This document shows, piece by piece, positions 25,505 to 35,916 of a DNA stretch of 64,000 nt (positions within the stretch are counted from its first letter, which is position 1; every line of letters starts with the position of its first letter). This stretch comes from Terriglobia bacterium (GTDB lineage Bacteria > Acidobacteriota > Terriglobia > Terriglobales > Acidobacteriaceae), in the NCBI GenBank assembly GCA_020073495.1, contig JAIQFD010000002.1:434001-498000 (forward strand), given 5' to 3'. Below the pieces are notes generated by a model that searched no databases, was not told the DNA's origin, and saw only the letters and a program-made list of their open reading frames with translations. The position numbers were made by a program, and so were the translations under genes.

Positions 25505-28439
25505 TGGAACGTGAGTTCCCGTTGCTACTTAAGATGCGCGAGAGCCACTTTCCAGTGTACGACTTGGCGTTCCGGGCGACCATTTCGGGGGAGCCGGCGG
25601 TCACCACCTGGCCGCCGCGCTCGCCGCCTTCGGGGCCGAGATCGATGACCCAATCGGCGGTCTTGATGACTTCCAGATTGTGCTCGATGACGATGATGGA
25701 GCCGCCGGAGTCGATCAGCTTGCGGAAGGCAGCCAGGAGCTTGCTGACGTCGTCGAAATGAAGGCCGGTAGTGGGTTCGTCGAAGATGTAGAGTACGCGG
25801 CGCCGCGCTTTGCCTTCCTTGCCGTCTCCGTGGCCGTTGCCCGGCTCGCCCCTGAAGCGGGCGATGTCACGTCTCGGCTGGAGGTGCGCCGCCAGCTTCA
25901 TGCGCTGCGCTTCGCCTCCCGAGAGAGTAGTGGCTGACTGTCCCAGCCGCAGGTAACCGAGCCCGACCTCCTCGAGCACTCGCAGGCGGTCCGTGATCTT
26001 GGATACGTCGCGGAAAAATCCGAGGGCTTCCTTGACCGTCAGGTTCAGCACCTCGTGGATGTTCTTCCCCTTGTACCGGATCTCGAGGACGGCCGGTTTG
26101 TAACGCGTGCCCTTGCATTCCTCGCAGATGAGCTCGACGTCGGCCAGGAACTGCATCTCCACCACCACGGTGCCGTCGCCCTGGCAGGCCTCACAGCGTC
26201 CGCCCGGGATGTTGAACGAGAAATGGCCGGCGGTATAGCCGCGCTTGTGCGCCTCGGGCTGAGAAGCGAACACTTCACGGATGGAGTCGAACGCCTTGAT
26301 GTAGGTGACCGGATTGGATCTCGGCGTGCGCCCGATGGGCGACTGGTCCACCAGGATGACCTCTTCTACGAACTGCCCCCCTTCGAGCTTATCGAAGGAG
26401 CCGACGGGTGCGGTCATGCCCTGGCCCTTGATGGCGCCCAGCGCGTGGTACAGGACATCATGCACGAGGGTGGACTTGCCCGAGCCGGAGACCCCGGTCA
26501 CGGCGACGATCATGCCCAGGGGGAAGCTGACATCAATGCTCTTCAGGTTGTGCGCGCGGGCGCCGAAGAGCTTGACCTGTTGCGGTCCCGCTTTACGCCG
26601 CGCGGGAGGGAGCTGGATGCGCAGTTCTTCGGCCAGGTAGCGACCGGTGAGGGAATTGGCCATGCGGCGGATCTGGTCGAAGGTCCCGGCGCCGATCAGG
26701 CGTCCTCCGTTCTCGCCCGCCCCCGGGCCGAGATCGAGGATGCGGTCGGATGCCTTCATGATCTCCGGATCGTGCTCGACCACCAGGATGGTGTTCCCCA
26801 GGTCGCGCAGGTCGTGCAGAATGCGGATGAGGCGTGCGGTATCGCGAGAGTGCAGGCCGATGGAGGGCTCGTCCAGTACATAGAGTGCGCCCACCAGGCG
26901 CGATCCCAGTGAGGTCGCGAGTTGGATGCGCTGCGCCTCGCCGCCTGACAGGGTGGAGGCCAGCCGGTCGAGCGTCAGGTACTCGAGACCGACGTCGTTC
27001 ATGTACTTCAGGCGGGAGCGGATCTCGTCGCGGACCTCCTTCGCGATGGCCTCCTGTTCGGGTGAAAGCTGGATGGAGGCGACGAATCGCGCCGCTTCTT
27101 CGACCGTCATGGAGGTCACATCGGTGATGTTCTTGTCCTCGATGCGCACGTGTCGGGCCTCGGCGCGGAGGCGGGCCCCGCCGCAGGAGGAGCACAGGGC
27201 GTAGCCGCGATAGCGGCTCAGGAACACGCGCACGTGCAGCTTGTACTTCTTGCGCTCCAGATAGGCGAAGAATCCCTTGATGCCGGGAAACTTGCCGTCG
27301 CCCTCCAGCACCATCTGCTGATCGTCGAGGTGCAATTCCGACCAGGGAACGTCGGGCGGAATGTTGTGCTGCTTGGCATAGCGCTTCAGGTCCGCGGTCA
27401 ACGACTTGTACTTGGGCTTCGTCCAGGGTTCGATGGCGCCTTCTGCCAATGACTTCGATTTGTCCGGGATCACCAGGTCGAGGTCGAAGTCGATGGTGTT
27501 ACCAAAGCCCTGGCAGCGCGGACACGCGCCGTATGGGTTATTGAAGGAGAACAGGCGCGGCTCCGGCTCTTCGTAGCGGATGTGGCAGCGTTTGCACTCG
27601 AAGCGCTGGGAGAATCGCAGGCGCTCGGGCGGCGTCCCGTTCGTGGCCGGGCTTTCGAAGATGACTTCGCCGGACTCCCGGTACGAAGTCTCGAGGGCGT
27701 CTACCAGGCGCGCGCGGATGTCGGGCGCGACGCCCAGCCGGTCCACCAGGATGAACACCGGCTCGTTGAAGTTCACGTCCAGAAGCGACTCGGGCGTGGA
27801 GAACTCGAAAACCTGGCCATTCTGGAAGAGCCGGTTGAAGCCTCGCTTGCGCAGCTCGAACAGACGCGCCTTGAGCAGGTCGGCGTCGGCTGCCGGCTGC
27901 TCCGCTCTAAGGCTGGCGCGCCGCTTGTTGCGCTCTTTCTCTTCCGCCTGGACAGGGTGTACGGGCTGGCGAAGCGGGAAAAGCACGTTGAAGCGCGTCC
28001 CTTCGGGCAGGGCAAGGACGCTTGTGACGATTTCGTCCACCGTGTCTTTCTTGACTTCACCGCCGCATTGCAGGCAGAAGGTCTTTCCCACGCGCGCGAA
28101 GAGCAAACGAAGGTAGTCGTATATCTCGGTGGCGGTAGCGACGGTGGAGCGCGGGTTCCGGGTGGTGTTCTTCTGGCGGATGGCGATGGACGGCGCGATG
28201 CCGTCGATCAAGTCCACGTCCGGCTTTTCGATGCGTTCCAGGAACTGGCGTGCGTAGGCGGAAAGGGATTCGACGTAGCGCCGCTGCCCCTCAGCGTAGA
28301 TGGTGTCGAAGGCCAGGGAAGACTTGCCCGACCCGGAAACCCCGGTCACGACCGTAAGGGTATTGTGCGGGATCTCAAAATCGATGTTCTTGAGGTTGTG
28401 AACGCGCGCGCCGCGTACAACGATACTTTCTGTTGCCAT
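25491..28439 (-). CDS. uvrA: Excinuclease ABC subunit A
   Basis: Damage-recognition ATPase of nucleotide excision repair, 982 aa from the ATG at 28439 (the frame extends 22 residues farther without a ribosome site). Seen: first Walker [13 protein letters not shown], signature [17 protein letters not shown], Walker [11 protein letters not shown]; second Walker [23 protein letters not shown], Walker [11 protein letters not shown]; and zinc cysteines CLQCGG, CKRC, CPRC and CEAC-x-CEEC. A short insert near the end ([20 protein letters not shown]) interrupts the second ATPase. The gene heads a four-gene cluster of exported proteins. Confidence 0.97.
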   Translation of the reverse strand: MATESIVVRGARVHNLKNIDFEIPHNTLTVVTGVSGSGKSSLAFDTIYAEGQRRYVESLSAYARQFLERIEKPDVDLIDGIAPSIAIRQKNTTRNPRSTVATATEIYDYLRLLFARVGKTFCLQCGGEVKKDTVDEIVTSVLALPEGTRFNVLFPLRQPVHPVQAEEKERNKRRASLRAEQPAADADLLKARLFELRKRGFNRLFQNGQVFEFSTPESLLDVNFNEPVFILVDRLGVAPDIRARLVDALETSYRESGEVIFESPATNGTPPERLRFSQRFECKRCHIRYEEPEPRLFSFNNPYGACPRCQGFGNTIDFDLDLVIPDKSKSLAEGAIEPWTKPKYKSLTADLKRYAKQHNIPPDVPWSELHLDDQQMVLEGDGKFPGIKGFFAYLERKKYKLHVRVFLSRYRGYALCSSCGGARLRAEARHVRIEDKNITDVTSMTVEEAARFVASIQLSPEQEAIAKEVRDEIRSRLKYMNDVGLEYLTLDRLASTLSGGEAQRIQLATSLGSRLVGALYVLDEPSIGLHSRDTARLIRILHDLRDLGNTILVVEHDPEIMKASDRILDLGPGAGENGGRLIGAGTFDQIRRMANSLTGRYLAEELRIQLPPARRKAGPQQVKLFGARAHNLKSIDVSFPLGMIVAVTGVSGSGKSTLVHDVLYHALGAIKGQGMTAPVGSFDKLEGGQFVEEVILVDQSPIGRTPRSNPVTYIKAFDSIREVFASQPEAHKRGYTAGHFSFNIPGGRCEACQGDGTVVVEMQFLADVELICEECKGTRYKPAVLEIRYKGKNIHEVLNLTVKEALGFFRDVSKITDRLRVLEEVGLGYLRLGQSATTLSGGEAQRMKLAAHLQPRRDIARFRGEPGNGHGDGKEGKARRRVLYIFDEPTTGLHFDDVSKLLAAFRKLIDSGGSIIVIEHNLEVIKTADWVIDLGPEGGERGGQVVTAGSPEMVARNAKSYTGKWLSRILSSNGNSRSNGRQ

Positions 28440-28519
28440 GGGTCCCGATCGCAGAACGCCTCCGCCGAAGCCACCCATCGGGCCTGCTAGCGGTCGCGGC
28501 GCCACTGGGGAATCTTTTT

Positions 28520-28600
28520 ATTATACAGCGCGTGCAGGAGGCTCTCCGCGGCGGCCTGTGTCTGACGTCACAGGCGAGAGTGGCCGGCCCGGCATACAAT
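28520..28600. promoter_or_regulatory. Divergent uvrA / CDF promoter region
   Basis: TATAAT on the minus strand (28525-28520) for uvrA and TACAAT on the plus strand (28595-28600) for the CDF gene. Between them lies an inverted repeat, GCCTGTG (28554-28560) and CACAGGC (28569-28575), giving a CRP-like TGTG-N8-CACA. -35 hexamers are unclear. Confidence 0.4.
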
Positions 28601-28607
28601 GCGCCTC

Positions 28608-29540
28608 ATGTGGGCCGTTGCCGAGCAGACCCTGCGCGACACTCGCTTCGCCATGCGTCTCTCGTTGATCTTTGGCGTGGGCATGCTGGTGGGGAAGAGC
28701 GCTGCTTATTTTCTCACCGGCTCGGCGGCCATCCTGTCGGACGCCGCGGAATCCGTCATCCACGTCATCGCGGTCACTTTCGCCGCGTTCAGCTTGTGGC
28801 TGAGCACGCGTCCGGCGGACGACAAGTTCCTCTACGGATACGAGCGCATCACTTTCTTCTCCGCGGGGTTCGAAGGCGCCATGATCATCCTGGCCGCCTT
28901 CGCCATCATTTATTCGGCCATCCACAAATGGCTGCACGGGCTGGAACTTCAGCGACTGGGGCTGGGGACGCTCCTGGTGCTGGCGGCGTCGATCATCAAT
29001 GCACTGCTGGGTTGGTACCTTGTCCGCACGGGGAAGAAAAACCATTCGTTGATCCTGGAGGCCAACGGCAAGCACGTCTTAACCGATAGCTGGACCAGCT
29101 TTGGGGTGGTGGGCGGTCTGTGCCTGGTGCTGATCACAGGCTGGAAGCCTTTCGACCCGATCTGCGCTATAGCGGTGGCGCTGAATATCTTGTGGTCGGG
29201 TGGCGCCCTGGTGTGGCGTTCGGCGACGGGCCTGCTCGACTATGCGGACCCCGGGGTAGGGCGACGATTACGTGAGCGCCTGGACCAGCTTTGTCAGGAG
29301 TTGGGCGTCGAGTACCACGGTGTCCGCTTCCGCATGACCGGGCAGCGCCTGCTGATCGAGGTCCACCTGCTGTTCCCGCACACCACCGCGGTCGGAGAGG
29401 CGCACCGCATCGCCACCATCATCGAAGAGCGGCTGCCGGAATCGCTGGAGATCCCCGCGGAAGTGCTCACTCACCTCGAGTCGCTCGAGGACCACGCTGA
29501 CGTCCACAAGGACGCCCACTACACCGGACGCCCTTCGTAA
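28608..29540 (+). CDS. Cation diffusion facilitator family metal exporter
   Basis: 310-aa divalent-metal/proton antiporter. Six membrane helices occupy about 15-205; metal-site motifs are SDAAES in helix 2 (a D-to-E variant of the usual S-D-A-x-x-D) and HVLTDSWTS in helix 5. The C-terminal ~85 residues form the cytosolic ferredoxin-like domain (VRFRMTGQRLLIEVHLLFP). Metal (Zn, Fe, Mn, Co) cannot be fixed from the motif. The TACAAT at 28595-28600 overlaps the upstream ATG (28599), so I start at ATG 28608, which would give a nearly leaderless mRNA. It ends 5 nt from the convergent M28 gene. Confidence 0.87.
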   Translation: MWAVAEQTLRDTRFAMRLSLIFGVGMLVGKSAAYFLTGSAAILSDAAESVIHVIAVTFAAFSLWLSTRPADDKFLYGYERITFFSAGFEGAMIILAAFAIIYSAIHKWLHGLELQRLGLGTLLVLAASIINALLGWYLVRTGKKNHSLILEANGKHVLTDSWTSFGVVGGLCLVLITGWKPFDPICAIAVALNILWSGGALVWRSATGLLDYADPGVGRRLRERLDQLCQELGVEYHGVRFRMTGQRLLIEVHLLFPHTTAVGEAHRIATIIEERLPESLEIPAEVLTHLESLEDHADVHKDAHYTGRPS

Positions 29541-29545
29541 TTAGC

Positions 29546-30967
29546 TTATTTCGCCCGCGGCAGAGGCTGGTCTGTATTGCACAACGCCCAGGCCAGTGTG
29601 GCCATAGCGGCCGCGTTCTCCGCCAGACCCTGTGGCTCGACTTTGTCGAAGGTGTCTGCCGGCGTGTGGTGGTAGTCAAAGTAATGGCGGGTGTCCTGCA
29701 TCAGCCCGAACGTAGGCACGCCCGCCTTGGAGAGCGGCGCGATGTCCGATCCGGTGTGTCCCGGACGCATGGCGGTGGCGCCCTGACCACGCAGGACGTC
29801 CTGCACGGGGCGCAGGAGCGGAATCGCGTCCGGCGGTATCGCCACCTGGAAACCCGCGGGATGGCCTGCGCCGGAATCGCTTTCGATGGCGGCAACGTGA
29901 TTCGCGATCTCCGCCTGGTGGTCTTTGAAGTACGCATCATGCCCGCTGCCGCGGAGTTCCTCGTCGATCCAGGCGATGACGCGCAGGGTGCGTTTCGGCC
30001 GCAGCTTCAGCTGCTGGAAGACCGCGGCGGTCTCCATCGCCATCACCACTCCGGCGGCATCATCGATCGCGCCCGTGCCCAGGTCCCATGAATCGAGGTG
30101 ACCGGAGACGATCACGACCTGCTCGGGATGCTCGGAGCCCTTCAGGTCGGCGACGACGTTGTAGCTCTCCACGTCGGGATACTTCGCCGGCGTCAGCGTC
30201 AGATGCATCCGTGCTGGGCCTTCCTTGCTCAGGCGGGCGATCAGATCGGCGTCTTCCGCAGTGACGGAAGCATTGGGGATGCCGGCGGGCGCGCTGTATC
30301 CGGTGTGCGCGATGCGGAAGTCGGCGCCGCCTGCGGCTCGCACCAGGGCTGCTACCGCGCCCAGCTTCACCGCCTCCACGCCGCCATTACCGCGATAGCG
30401 CGAGACGGTGCCATAGGCTTCTCCCGCCAGGCCCATCTCAGCTTCACGTTCGTCGAAGGGAACGTTGAACAGGACGATCCTGCCAGTGACCTTCTCAGCG
30501 CCCAGGGCGGCCAGCTCGCGGAAGCTGCTCACGACCACGACTTCGGCGGTGATGCCATCCGGGGGCGTCGCTGCGCTGTTGCCGAGAGCCGTCAGTACCA
30601 CCTTTTGGCGCGTGTTGGGCGCCTGGCCGGGATACTGCACCAGCTCCGCCGTCTCCGTGCCACGCACCCAGTGCGGCACCATGACCTTCTCCAGGCGGAC
30701 TTCGAGGCCGAGCTTGCGCAGCTCGTCGGCCACGTACTCGATGGCCGCCTGGGCCTGCGGCGAGCCCGACGCACGCGGGCCGATGTTGTTGGTCAGGTGG
30801 TCGAGCTCGCGCAAGGCGTAATCGCTCTTCATCGCCGCCTGCTGCACTTGCGGCAATTGCGCGAGCAACTCCTGCGAGTAAAACTTGCTGAGGTCGGGTT
30901 CCGGCGCCTGTTGCGCCGCAGAGAACAGGGAACTACTGAGGAGGAGAACCGGGATCAGTCGCTTCAT
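29546..30967 (-). CDS. M28 family zinc aminopeptidase, exported
   Basis: 473-aa secreted metallopeptidase. Signal peptide 1-19 (LIPVLLLSSSLFSAAQ), a PA-like insert (about 120-260) and the M28 catalytic domain. Zinc ligands: SGHLDSWDLGTGAIDDAAG (His, then Asp), the catalytic EE in WIDEELRGSG, Asp in ESDSGAGHP, and His in YHHTPADTFDKV. The ATG at 30967 is chosen for the signal peptide; it overlaps the end of the preceding small gene by 35 nt. It is the last gene of the cytochrome oxidase transcript, though a functional link is not evident. Confidence 0.92.
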   Translation of the reverse strand: MKRLIPVLLLSSSLFSAAQQAPEPDLSKFYSQELLAQLPQVQQAAMKSDYALRELDHLTNNIGPRASGSPQAQAAIEYVADELRKLGLEVRLEKVMVPHWVRGTETAELVQYPGQAPNTRQKVVLTALGNSAATPPDGITAEVVVVSSFRELAALGAEKVTGRIVLFNVPFDEREAEMGLAGEAYGTVSRYRGNGGVEAVKLGAVAALVRAAGGADFRIAHTGYSAPAGIPNASVTAEDADLIARLSKEGPARMHLTLTPAKYPDVESYNVVADLKGSEHPEQVVIVSGHLDSWDLGTGAIDDAAGVVMAMETAAVFQQLKLRPKRTLRVIAWIDEELRGSGHDAYFKDHQAEIANHVAAIESDSGAGHPAGFQVAIPPDAIPLLRPVQDVLRGQGATAMRPGHTGSDIAPLSKAGVPTFGLMQDTRHYFDYHHTPADTFDKVEPQGLAENAAAMATLAWALCNTDQPLPRAK

Positions 30968-31196
30968 CGTCGTGGAGGTCCTGCCCGCTGTTCCTTGTCC
31001 TGAAGACCAGCAGGGCCAAGCCCCCAATCATACTCAGAGTGGTGACCATCAGTACACCGATGCCGCGATTGAGAGCTTTCTGGGCTTTCGCCCCGGCGGC
31101 GTGGGCGCCGGTGTAGCACATGGCGCAACCCTGGCCGAATGCGGGACCGGCGGCCAGGGCCAGCCACAGCGCGATGCTCGCAGCTTTTCTCTTCAA
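30933..31196 (-). CDS. Small CxxC membrane protein of the oxidase operon, 87 aa
   Basis: Signal-like helix at 5-21, then QGCAMCYTGAHAAGAKAQKALNRG, with a CxxC at about 24-27 in or next to the periplasm, and one membrane helix at about 47-65, with a charged tail. CxxC membrane proteins next to oxidase genes often bind copper or heme, but no family assignment is possible here. The ATG overlaps the stop of the cox4 gene (ATGA), so it belongs to the oxidase operon. Confidence 0.75.
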   Translation of the reverse strand: MKRKAASIALWLALAAGPAFGQGCAMCYTGAHAAGAKAQKALNRGIGVLMVTTLSMIGGLALLVFRTRNSGQDLHDDEATDPGSPPQ

Positions 31197-31528
31197 TGCC
31201 GCACTCCGATCGACAGGATGCGGGCTGCGTCGGCGAAAAACATGCTCATCAGCCCTAGGCAGATGACCAGCGCGGTCATCAGCACCCAGCGCATGCGCGC
31301 GATCTCGAACTTCATGTGCATGAAATAGCCGATGATCAGCGCCGCCTTCACGAACGACAGCACCAGCAGGATGCCGAGCATCTTGACTGGCTGAAGATTC
31401 TGATAGGCCAGCAAGACCTCCACCCCGGTCAGCACCAGCAGTCCGCCCCAGACGTAGAAGAACTGGGCGTGGCTGTGGTGGGTGTGCGCTTCCATCACCC
31501 GTTCTGTGATCTCGATCTCGTCGCTCAT
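31193..31528 (-). CDS. Cytochrome c oxidase subunit IV
   Basis: 111-aa prokaryotic subunit IV (COX4/CtaF type) with three membrane helices: about 22-40, 48-68 (KMLGILLVLSFVKAALIIGYFMHMKFE, the family hallmark) and 78-98. The N-terminus is cytosolic and His-rich (EAHTHHSHAQFF). It is small, non-catalytic, and helps assemble caa3/aa3 oxidases. It is 7 nt after the subunit III gene and overlaps the next ORF. Confidence 0.9.
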   Translation of the reverse strand: MSDEIEITERVMEAHTHHSHAQFFYVWGGLLVLTGVEVLLAYQNLQPVKMLGILLVLSFVKAALIIGYFMHMKFEIARMRWVLMTALVICLGLMSMFFADAARILSIGVRH

Positions 31529-31535
31529 GCGCGCC

Positions 31536-32327
<792 letters not shown>

Positions 32328-32345
32328 TTCATCTCCCGTTGCCCA

Positions 32346-33023
32346 TCACTTCGCGACCAGAAGCAGGGCAAAGATGTAGATCCACAACCCGTCCATGAAA
32401 TGCCAGTACAGAGCGGTCACGTCAACGACCATGGCCTTGGTTTCCAGCGGCCGCGCCAGCAGGGCGGTGACCGACGCATACAGCAACGCCAGCACGCCGC
32501 CCAGCAGGTGTAAGCCGTGGCTGACCGTCAATACGTAGAAGAACGAACTGCTTGGATTGGTGCTGATGAAAATGCCTTGCGCGGCGAGGTCTTTCCACGC
32601 CATGGCCTGCCCGGCGATGAAGCCCATCCCGAGCACGGTGGTGATGCCCAGCCAGGGAATGCTCCGCTGCTCGCCGTCGATACCGAACTCCTGGGCGGTG
32701 ACCGCGCGCTCGATGGTGCGCCGCCGCGCCAGCTCCATGGTCAAGCTGCTGAGCAGGAGAATGAGCGTGTTCACCCACAGAACGCCCGGCATCTTCAGGG
32801 AGACCCAATCGGTGACGTACTGGCCGGTCTTGGAGTCCCAGTTTCCGATGCCTTGGCGCACAATGTAGGCGCTGGTCAGCGACACAAAGAACATGACGAT
32901 CGCCGCCATGCCGATCATCACGCCCATGCGATAGCGGCGTCGCCGGTCGCGATATTGCTGAGAGCCGCCGCCCAGCTTGGGCTCCCGCTCCAGTACCGGG
33001 ATGTCGCGAAATGAAGTCGCCAT
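32346..33023 (-). CDS. Heme-copper oxidase subunit III, paralogue A
   Basis: 225 aa, five or more membrane helices; YRMGVMIGMAAIVMFFVSLTSAYIVRQG at about 30-57, THGLHLLGGVLALLYA-like segment (here VSHGLHLLGG) and the C-terminal YWHFMDGLWIYIFALLLV typical of subunit III. It lies 7 nt after ctaD. With the neighbouring paralogue, the operon carries two subunits III, as seen in some Acidobacteria and Bacteroidetes oxidases. Both keep the end motif YWHF(V/M)D. Confidence 0.92.
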   Translation of the reverse strand: MATSFRDIPVLEREPKLGGGSQQYRDRRRRYRMGVMIGMAAIVMFFVSLTSAYIVRQGIGNWDSKTGQYVTDWVSLKMPGVLWVNTLILLLSSLTMELARRRTIERAVTAQEFGIDGEQRSIPWLGITTVLGMGFIAGQAMAWKDLAAQGIFISTNPSSSFFYVLTVSHGLHLLGGVLALLYASVTALLARPLETKAMVVDVTALYWHFMDGLWIYIFALLLVAK

Positions 33024-33030
33024 AGGAAAC

Positions 33031-34788
33031 CTAGTGCGCGCTCACGGCTCCTGCCGGGTCCGTCTGCATGACGTAGTCCTTGTCCGCGCCGGGCACGCTG
33101 TATTCGTACGGTCCGTGATTCACCACCGGGACCATGCCGCCGAAATTGTCGTGTGGTGGCGGCGAAGGCACCGTCCATTCCAGGGTGGTCGCCTGCCACG
33201 GATTCATCTCCGCCTTCTTGCCCTTGAACATGCTCCAGAACAGGTTGATCACGAAGATGAACTGCGCGGCGATGGTGATGAACGCCACCACGCTAATGAA
33301 CGTCTGCAGCGGGATCAGCCCGTGCAGGTAGGACACTTCGCTCAGCTGAGAGTAGCGCCGCGGATGGCCGGCCATCCCCAGGTAGTGCATCGGCATGAAG
33401 ATCGCGTACGTGCCGATGAAGGTAAGGAAGAAGTGTGCCTTGCCCAGACCTTCGTTCATCATCCGCCCGAACATCTTGGGAAACCAGTAGTAGGTGGCAG
33501 CGAAGATCCCGAAGATCGCGGCCACGCCCATGATGAGGTGGAAGTGGGCCACGACGAAGTAGGTGTCGTGCAACTGGATGTCGAGCGCGGGCTGCGCCAG
33601 AAACGGTCCGCTCAGTCCGCCGGAGACGAACATCGAGACAAAGCCGATGGCGAACAGCATCGGCGAAGTGAAGCGGATGCGCCCGCCCCACATCGTTCCC
33701 AGCCAGTTAAAAGTCTTGATGGCCGAGGGCACGCCGATCGCCATGGTCATGACGGAGAAGGCGAAGCCGGAATAAGGGCTCATGCCGCTGATGAACATGT
33801 GATGGCCCCAGACCAGGAAGCCAAGGATCCCGATGGACAGGACGGCGTACACCATGGCGCGGTAGCCGAAGATCGGCTTGCGCGAGAAAGTCGAGAGCAG
33901 CTGCGACGCCACCCCCATGCCCGGCAGGATGGCGATGTACACCTCGGGGTGGCCAAAAAACCAGAACAGGTGCTGCCAGAGCAGGGGAGAGCCTCCGCTG
34001 TGTTTCACCAGATTGCCGCTCAGGACAAGTCCGCTCGGAACGAAGAAGCTGGTGCCGACGTTGCGATCGAGCAGCAGCAGGATGCCGGCCGCCAGCAGCA
34101 CCCCGAAGGCCAGCAGGCCGAGCATGGCGGTGACGAACCAGGTCCAGACGGTGAGCGGCATGCGCAGCAGCGTCATGCCCTTGGCGCGCAGGTCGAGGGT
34201 GGTGGTGATGAAGTTCAGAGCGCCCATCAGCGAGGCCGCGCAGAACAGCGCGATGCTGATGATCCACAGGTCGGCGCCGAGTCCCTCGCCCGGCCCGGCC
34301 GATTGCAGCGCGCTCAGCGGGGCGTACCCGGTCCAGCCGTGCAGTGGCGCGCCACCTTCCACGAAGAAGGCCGCCATCATCACGCAGAAAGCGACGAAGG
34401 TCGTCCAGAACGAGAGCATGTTCAGGACGGGGAAGGCCATGTCGGCGGCGCCGATCTGGATGGGCAGGAAGTAGTTGCCGAACCCGCCCTGCGGCGCCAG
34501 CGTCAGCACGAAGAACACCATGAAGGTGCCGTGCATGGTCAACAGCGTCAGGTAGGTCTCGGGCTTGATGTGACCCAGCCACGGGAGGTTCGCCTCCGGC
34601 CACACCAGGTGGATGCGCATCAGCAGCGACAGGGCCATGCCGACGAACACCGATAGCAGCGCTAAGAAGTAGTACTGCAGGCCGATGACTTTATGGTCGA
34701 GACTGAAGACGTATTTCCGGATGAAACCGGTGGGTGCGGCGTGTGCATGTGCCGTGTGGCCCGTCGCCGCGTTCGCCTGTGCGTCCAT
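33031..34788 (-). CDS. ctaD: Cytochrome c oxidase subunit I
   Basis: 585-aa catalytic subunit with heme a, heme a3 and CuB; twelve membrane helices. Seen: TMHGTFMVFF with the low-spin heme histidine, FGHPEVYIAILPG with the CuB His and cross-linked Tyr plus the A-type Glu, WGHHMFISG with CuB histidines, and VVAHFHLIMG with the a3/a histidines. ATG 34788 is preferred to 34803 because GGGGAGGAAC precedes it. The HPEVY glutamate suggests an A1-type proton channel. It follows ctaC by 68 nt that contain a hairpin. Confidence 0.97.
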   Translation of the reverse strand: MDAQANAATGHTAHAHAAPTGFIRKYVFSLDHKVIGLQYYFLALLSVFVGMALSLLMRIHLVWPEANLPWLGHIKPETYLTLLTMHGTFMVFFVLTLAPQGGFGNYFLPIQIGAADMAFPVLNMLSFWTTFVAFCVMMAAFFVEGGAPLHGWTGYAPLSALQSAGPGEGLGADLWIISIALFCAASLMGALNFITTTLDLRAKGMTLLRMPLTVWTWFVTAMLGLLAFGVLLAAGILLLLDRNVGTSFFVPSGLVLSGNLVKHSGGSPLLWQHLFWFFGHPEVYIAILPGMGVASQLLSTFSRKPIFGYRAMVYAVLSIGILGFLVWGHHMFISGMSPYSGFAFSVMTMAIGVPSAIKTFNWLGTMWGGRIRFTSPMLFAIGFVSMFVSGGLSGPFLAQPALDIQLHDTYFVVAHFHLIMGVAAIFGIFAATYYWFPKMFGRMMNEGLGKAHFFLTFIGTYAIFMPMHYLGMAGHPRRYSQLSEVSYLHGLIPLQTFISVVAFITIAAQFIFVINLFWSMFKGKKAEMNPWQATTLEWTVPSPPPHDNFGGMVPVVNHGPYEYSVPGADKDYVMQTDPAGAVSAH

Positions 34789-34829
34789 GTTCCTCCCCGA
34801 CATGTCCTCTTTGGTCGACTACTGACAAC

Positions 34830-34847
34830 CGGGCCCGTTGGGGCCCG
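34830..34847 (-). other. Intercistronic hairpin between ctaC and ctaD
   Basis: Perfect 7-bp stem CGGGCCC/GGGCCCG around GTTG. It is 9 nt after the ctaC stop in the leftward transcript. No U-run follows, so it is more likely an RNA-processing or stability element than a terminator. Confidence 0.45.
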
Positions 34848-34856
34848 CGAATCCCC

Positions 34857-35666
34857 TTATTGCGAAGCCTGCTTCTCCGCCAAACGCTGCGCCAACCACT
34901 TGTCGAACTCGTCCTGGCTGACCACCTTCAGAATCCCGTGCATTTTGTAATGCCCGAGCCCGCAGAGTTCGGCGCATGCGATCTCGTAATCGCCGGTCTT
35001 GGTAGGCGTGAAGTGCATCTTGATCATCAACCCGGGCACGGCGTCCTGCTTGAAGCGCATGGCGGGGATGAAGAGGCTGTGGATGACGTCCTGTGAGCGC
35101 AGGGTCAGTTCCGCCTCGCGGTTGACCGGGAGCACCAGCGTGCCGGTCACGAAATCGTCCTTGGCCGCCGGGTCGGTGTCGTCGATGCCGACCGCATTGC
35201 CCACCGAGGCGTCAGCCAGCTCCGGCTTGGTGCGCGCAAAGGCGCCGTCCGGGCCGGGATAGCGGAAGTACCAGGCGAATTGCAGCCCGGTGACTTCGAC
35301 CTTCACCGCGCTCGCCGACGCGCCCTGGAAGCGGCTCTCCGCCCAGATCTTCGAACCGGCCAGGTTCAGTCCGATGAAGATAATCGCCGTCAACACCGTC
35401 CACACCACCTCCAGCTTGGTGTTGCCATGACTGTAGGTGACCTTCGTGGCCGCGCCGCGATCCCGGGCATTCCATACGACCCAGCCCAGCCCGAGTTGGG
35501 CGGCAAGGAAGACCACGCCCACCACGATGTAGGTGACGTTGAACCAGCTGTCCATGGCGGCGCCGTGCGCCGAAGCCAGGGGGAGCATCGCCCATTTGTC
35601 GATTGCGAAGTAGTAGGTGCTGGAGAGCGTGATGAGCCAGATGACTACCAGGAGCGCAAGGCCCAT
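34857..35666 (-). CDS. ctaC: Cytochrome c oxidase subunit II
   Basis: 269-aa subunit II with two membrane helices (about 3-20 and 43-66) and a periplasmic cupredoxin domain. The CuA motif CAELCGLGHYKM (about 224-235) is complete, and HSLFIPAMRFKQD is the preceding ligand loop. No fused cytochrome c domain follows, so a separate electron donor is expected. The N-terminus starts directly in a helix at ATG 35666 and lacks an obvious lipobox. First gene of the operon ctaC-ctaD-III-III-IV-small-M28. Confidence 0.95.
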   Translation of the reverse strand: MGLALLVVIWLITLSSTYYFAIDKWAMLPLASAHGAAMDSWFNVTYIVVGVVFLAAQLGLGWVVWNARDRGAATKVTYSHGNTKLEVVWTVLTAIIFIGLNLAGSKIWAESRFQGASASAVKVEVTGLQFAWYFRYPGPDGAFARTKPELADASVGNAVGIDDTDPAAKDDFVTGTLVLPVNREAELTLRSQDVIHSLFIPAMRFKQDAVPGLMIKMHFTPTKTGDYEIACAELCGLGHYKMHGILKVVSQDEFDKWLAQRLAEKQASQ

Positions 35667-35818
35667 GATCCGTCCTCGGTGCTTGGGATTGTGCTAGGTG
35701 ACATTGGGGAAATTGCCGCCACCCCCGGCGGCAAACTTGGTCGAAAATATAACACACGCCCCCCCCAGCCAAGGCAAAAACACGCGCCGCAGCCGCGTTC
35801 CATGCATGCACACCGCAG

Positions 35819-35834
35819 AGTGACAGCGGTCACT
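35819..35834. promoter_or_regulatory. CRP/FNR-like palindrome upstream of the oxidase operon
   Basis: AGTGACAGCGGTCACT, 16-nt inverted repeat with the same GTGAC-N4-GTCAC core as at 22401. It is about 155 bp before ctaC, upstream of a TATATT-like -10 near 35748 and an 8-bp hairpin (TTGCCGCC/GGCGGCAA, 35713-35734) in the leader. Confidence 0.4.
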
Positions 35835-35916
35835 GTGGTTAGTGATTACGCGCACCCGCGGGCGCTTCAGTTTTTTCGGCGCGGGGTTCCCAAAATGGAA
35901 TGGACGAAGGAGATCG

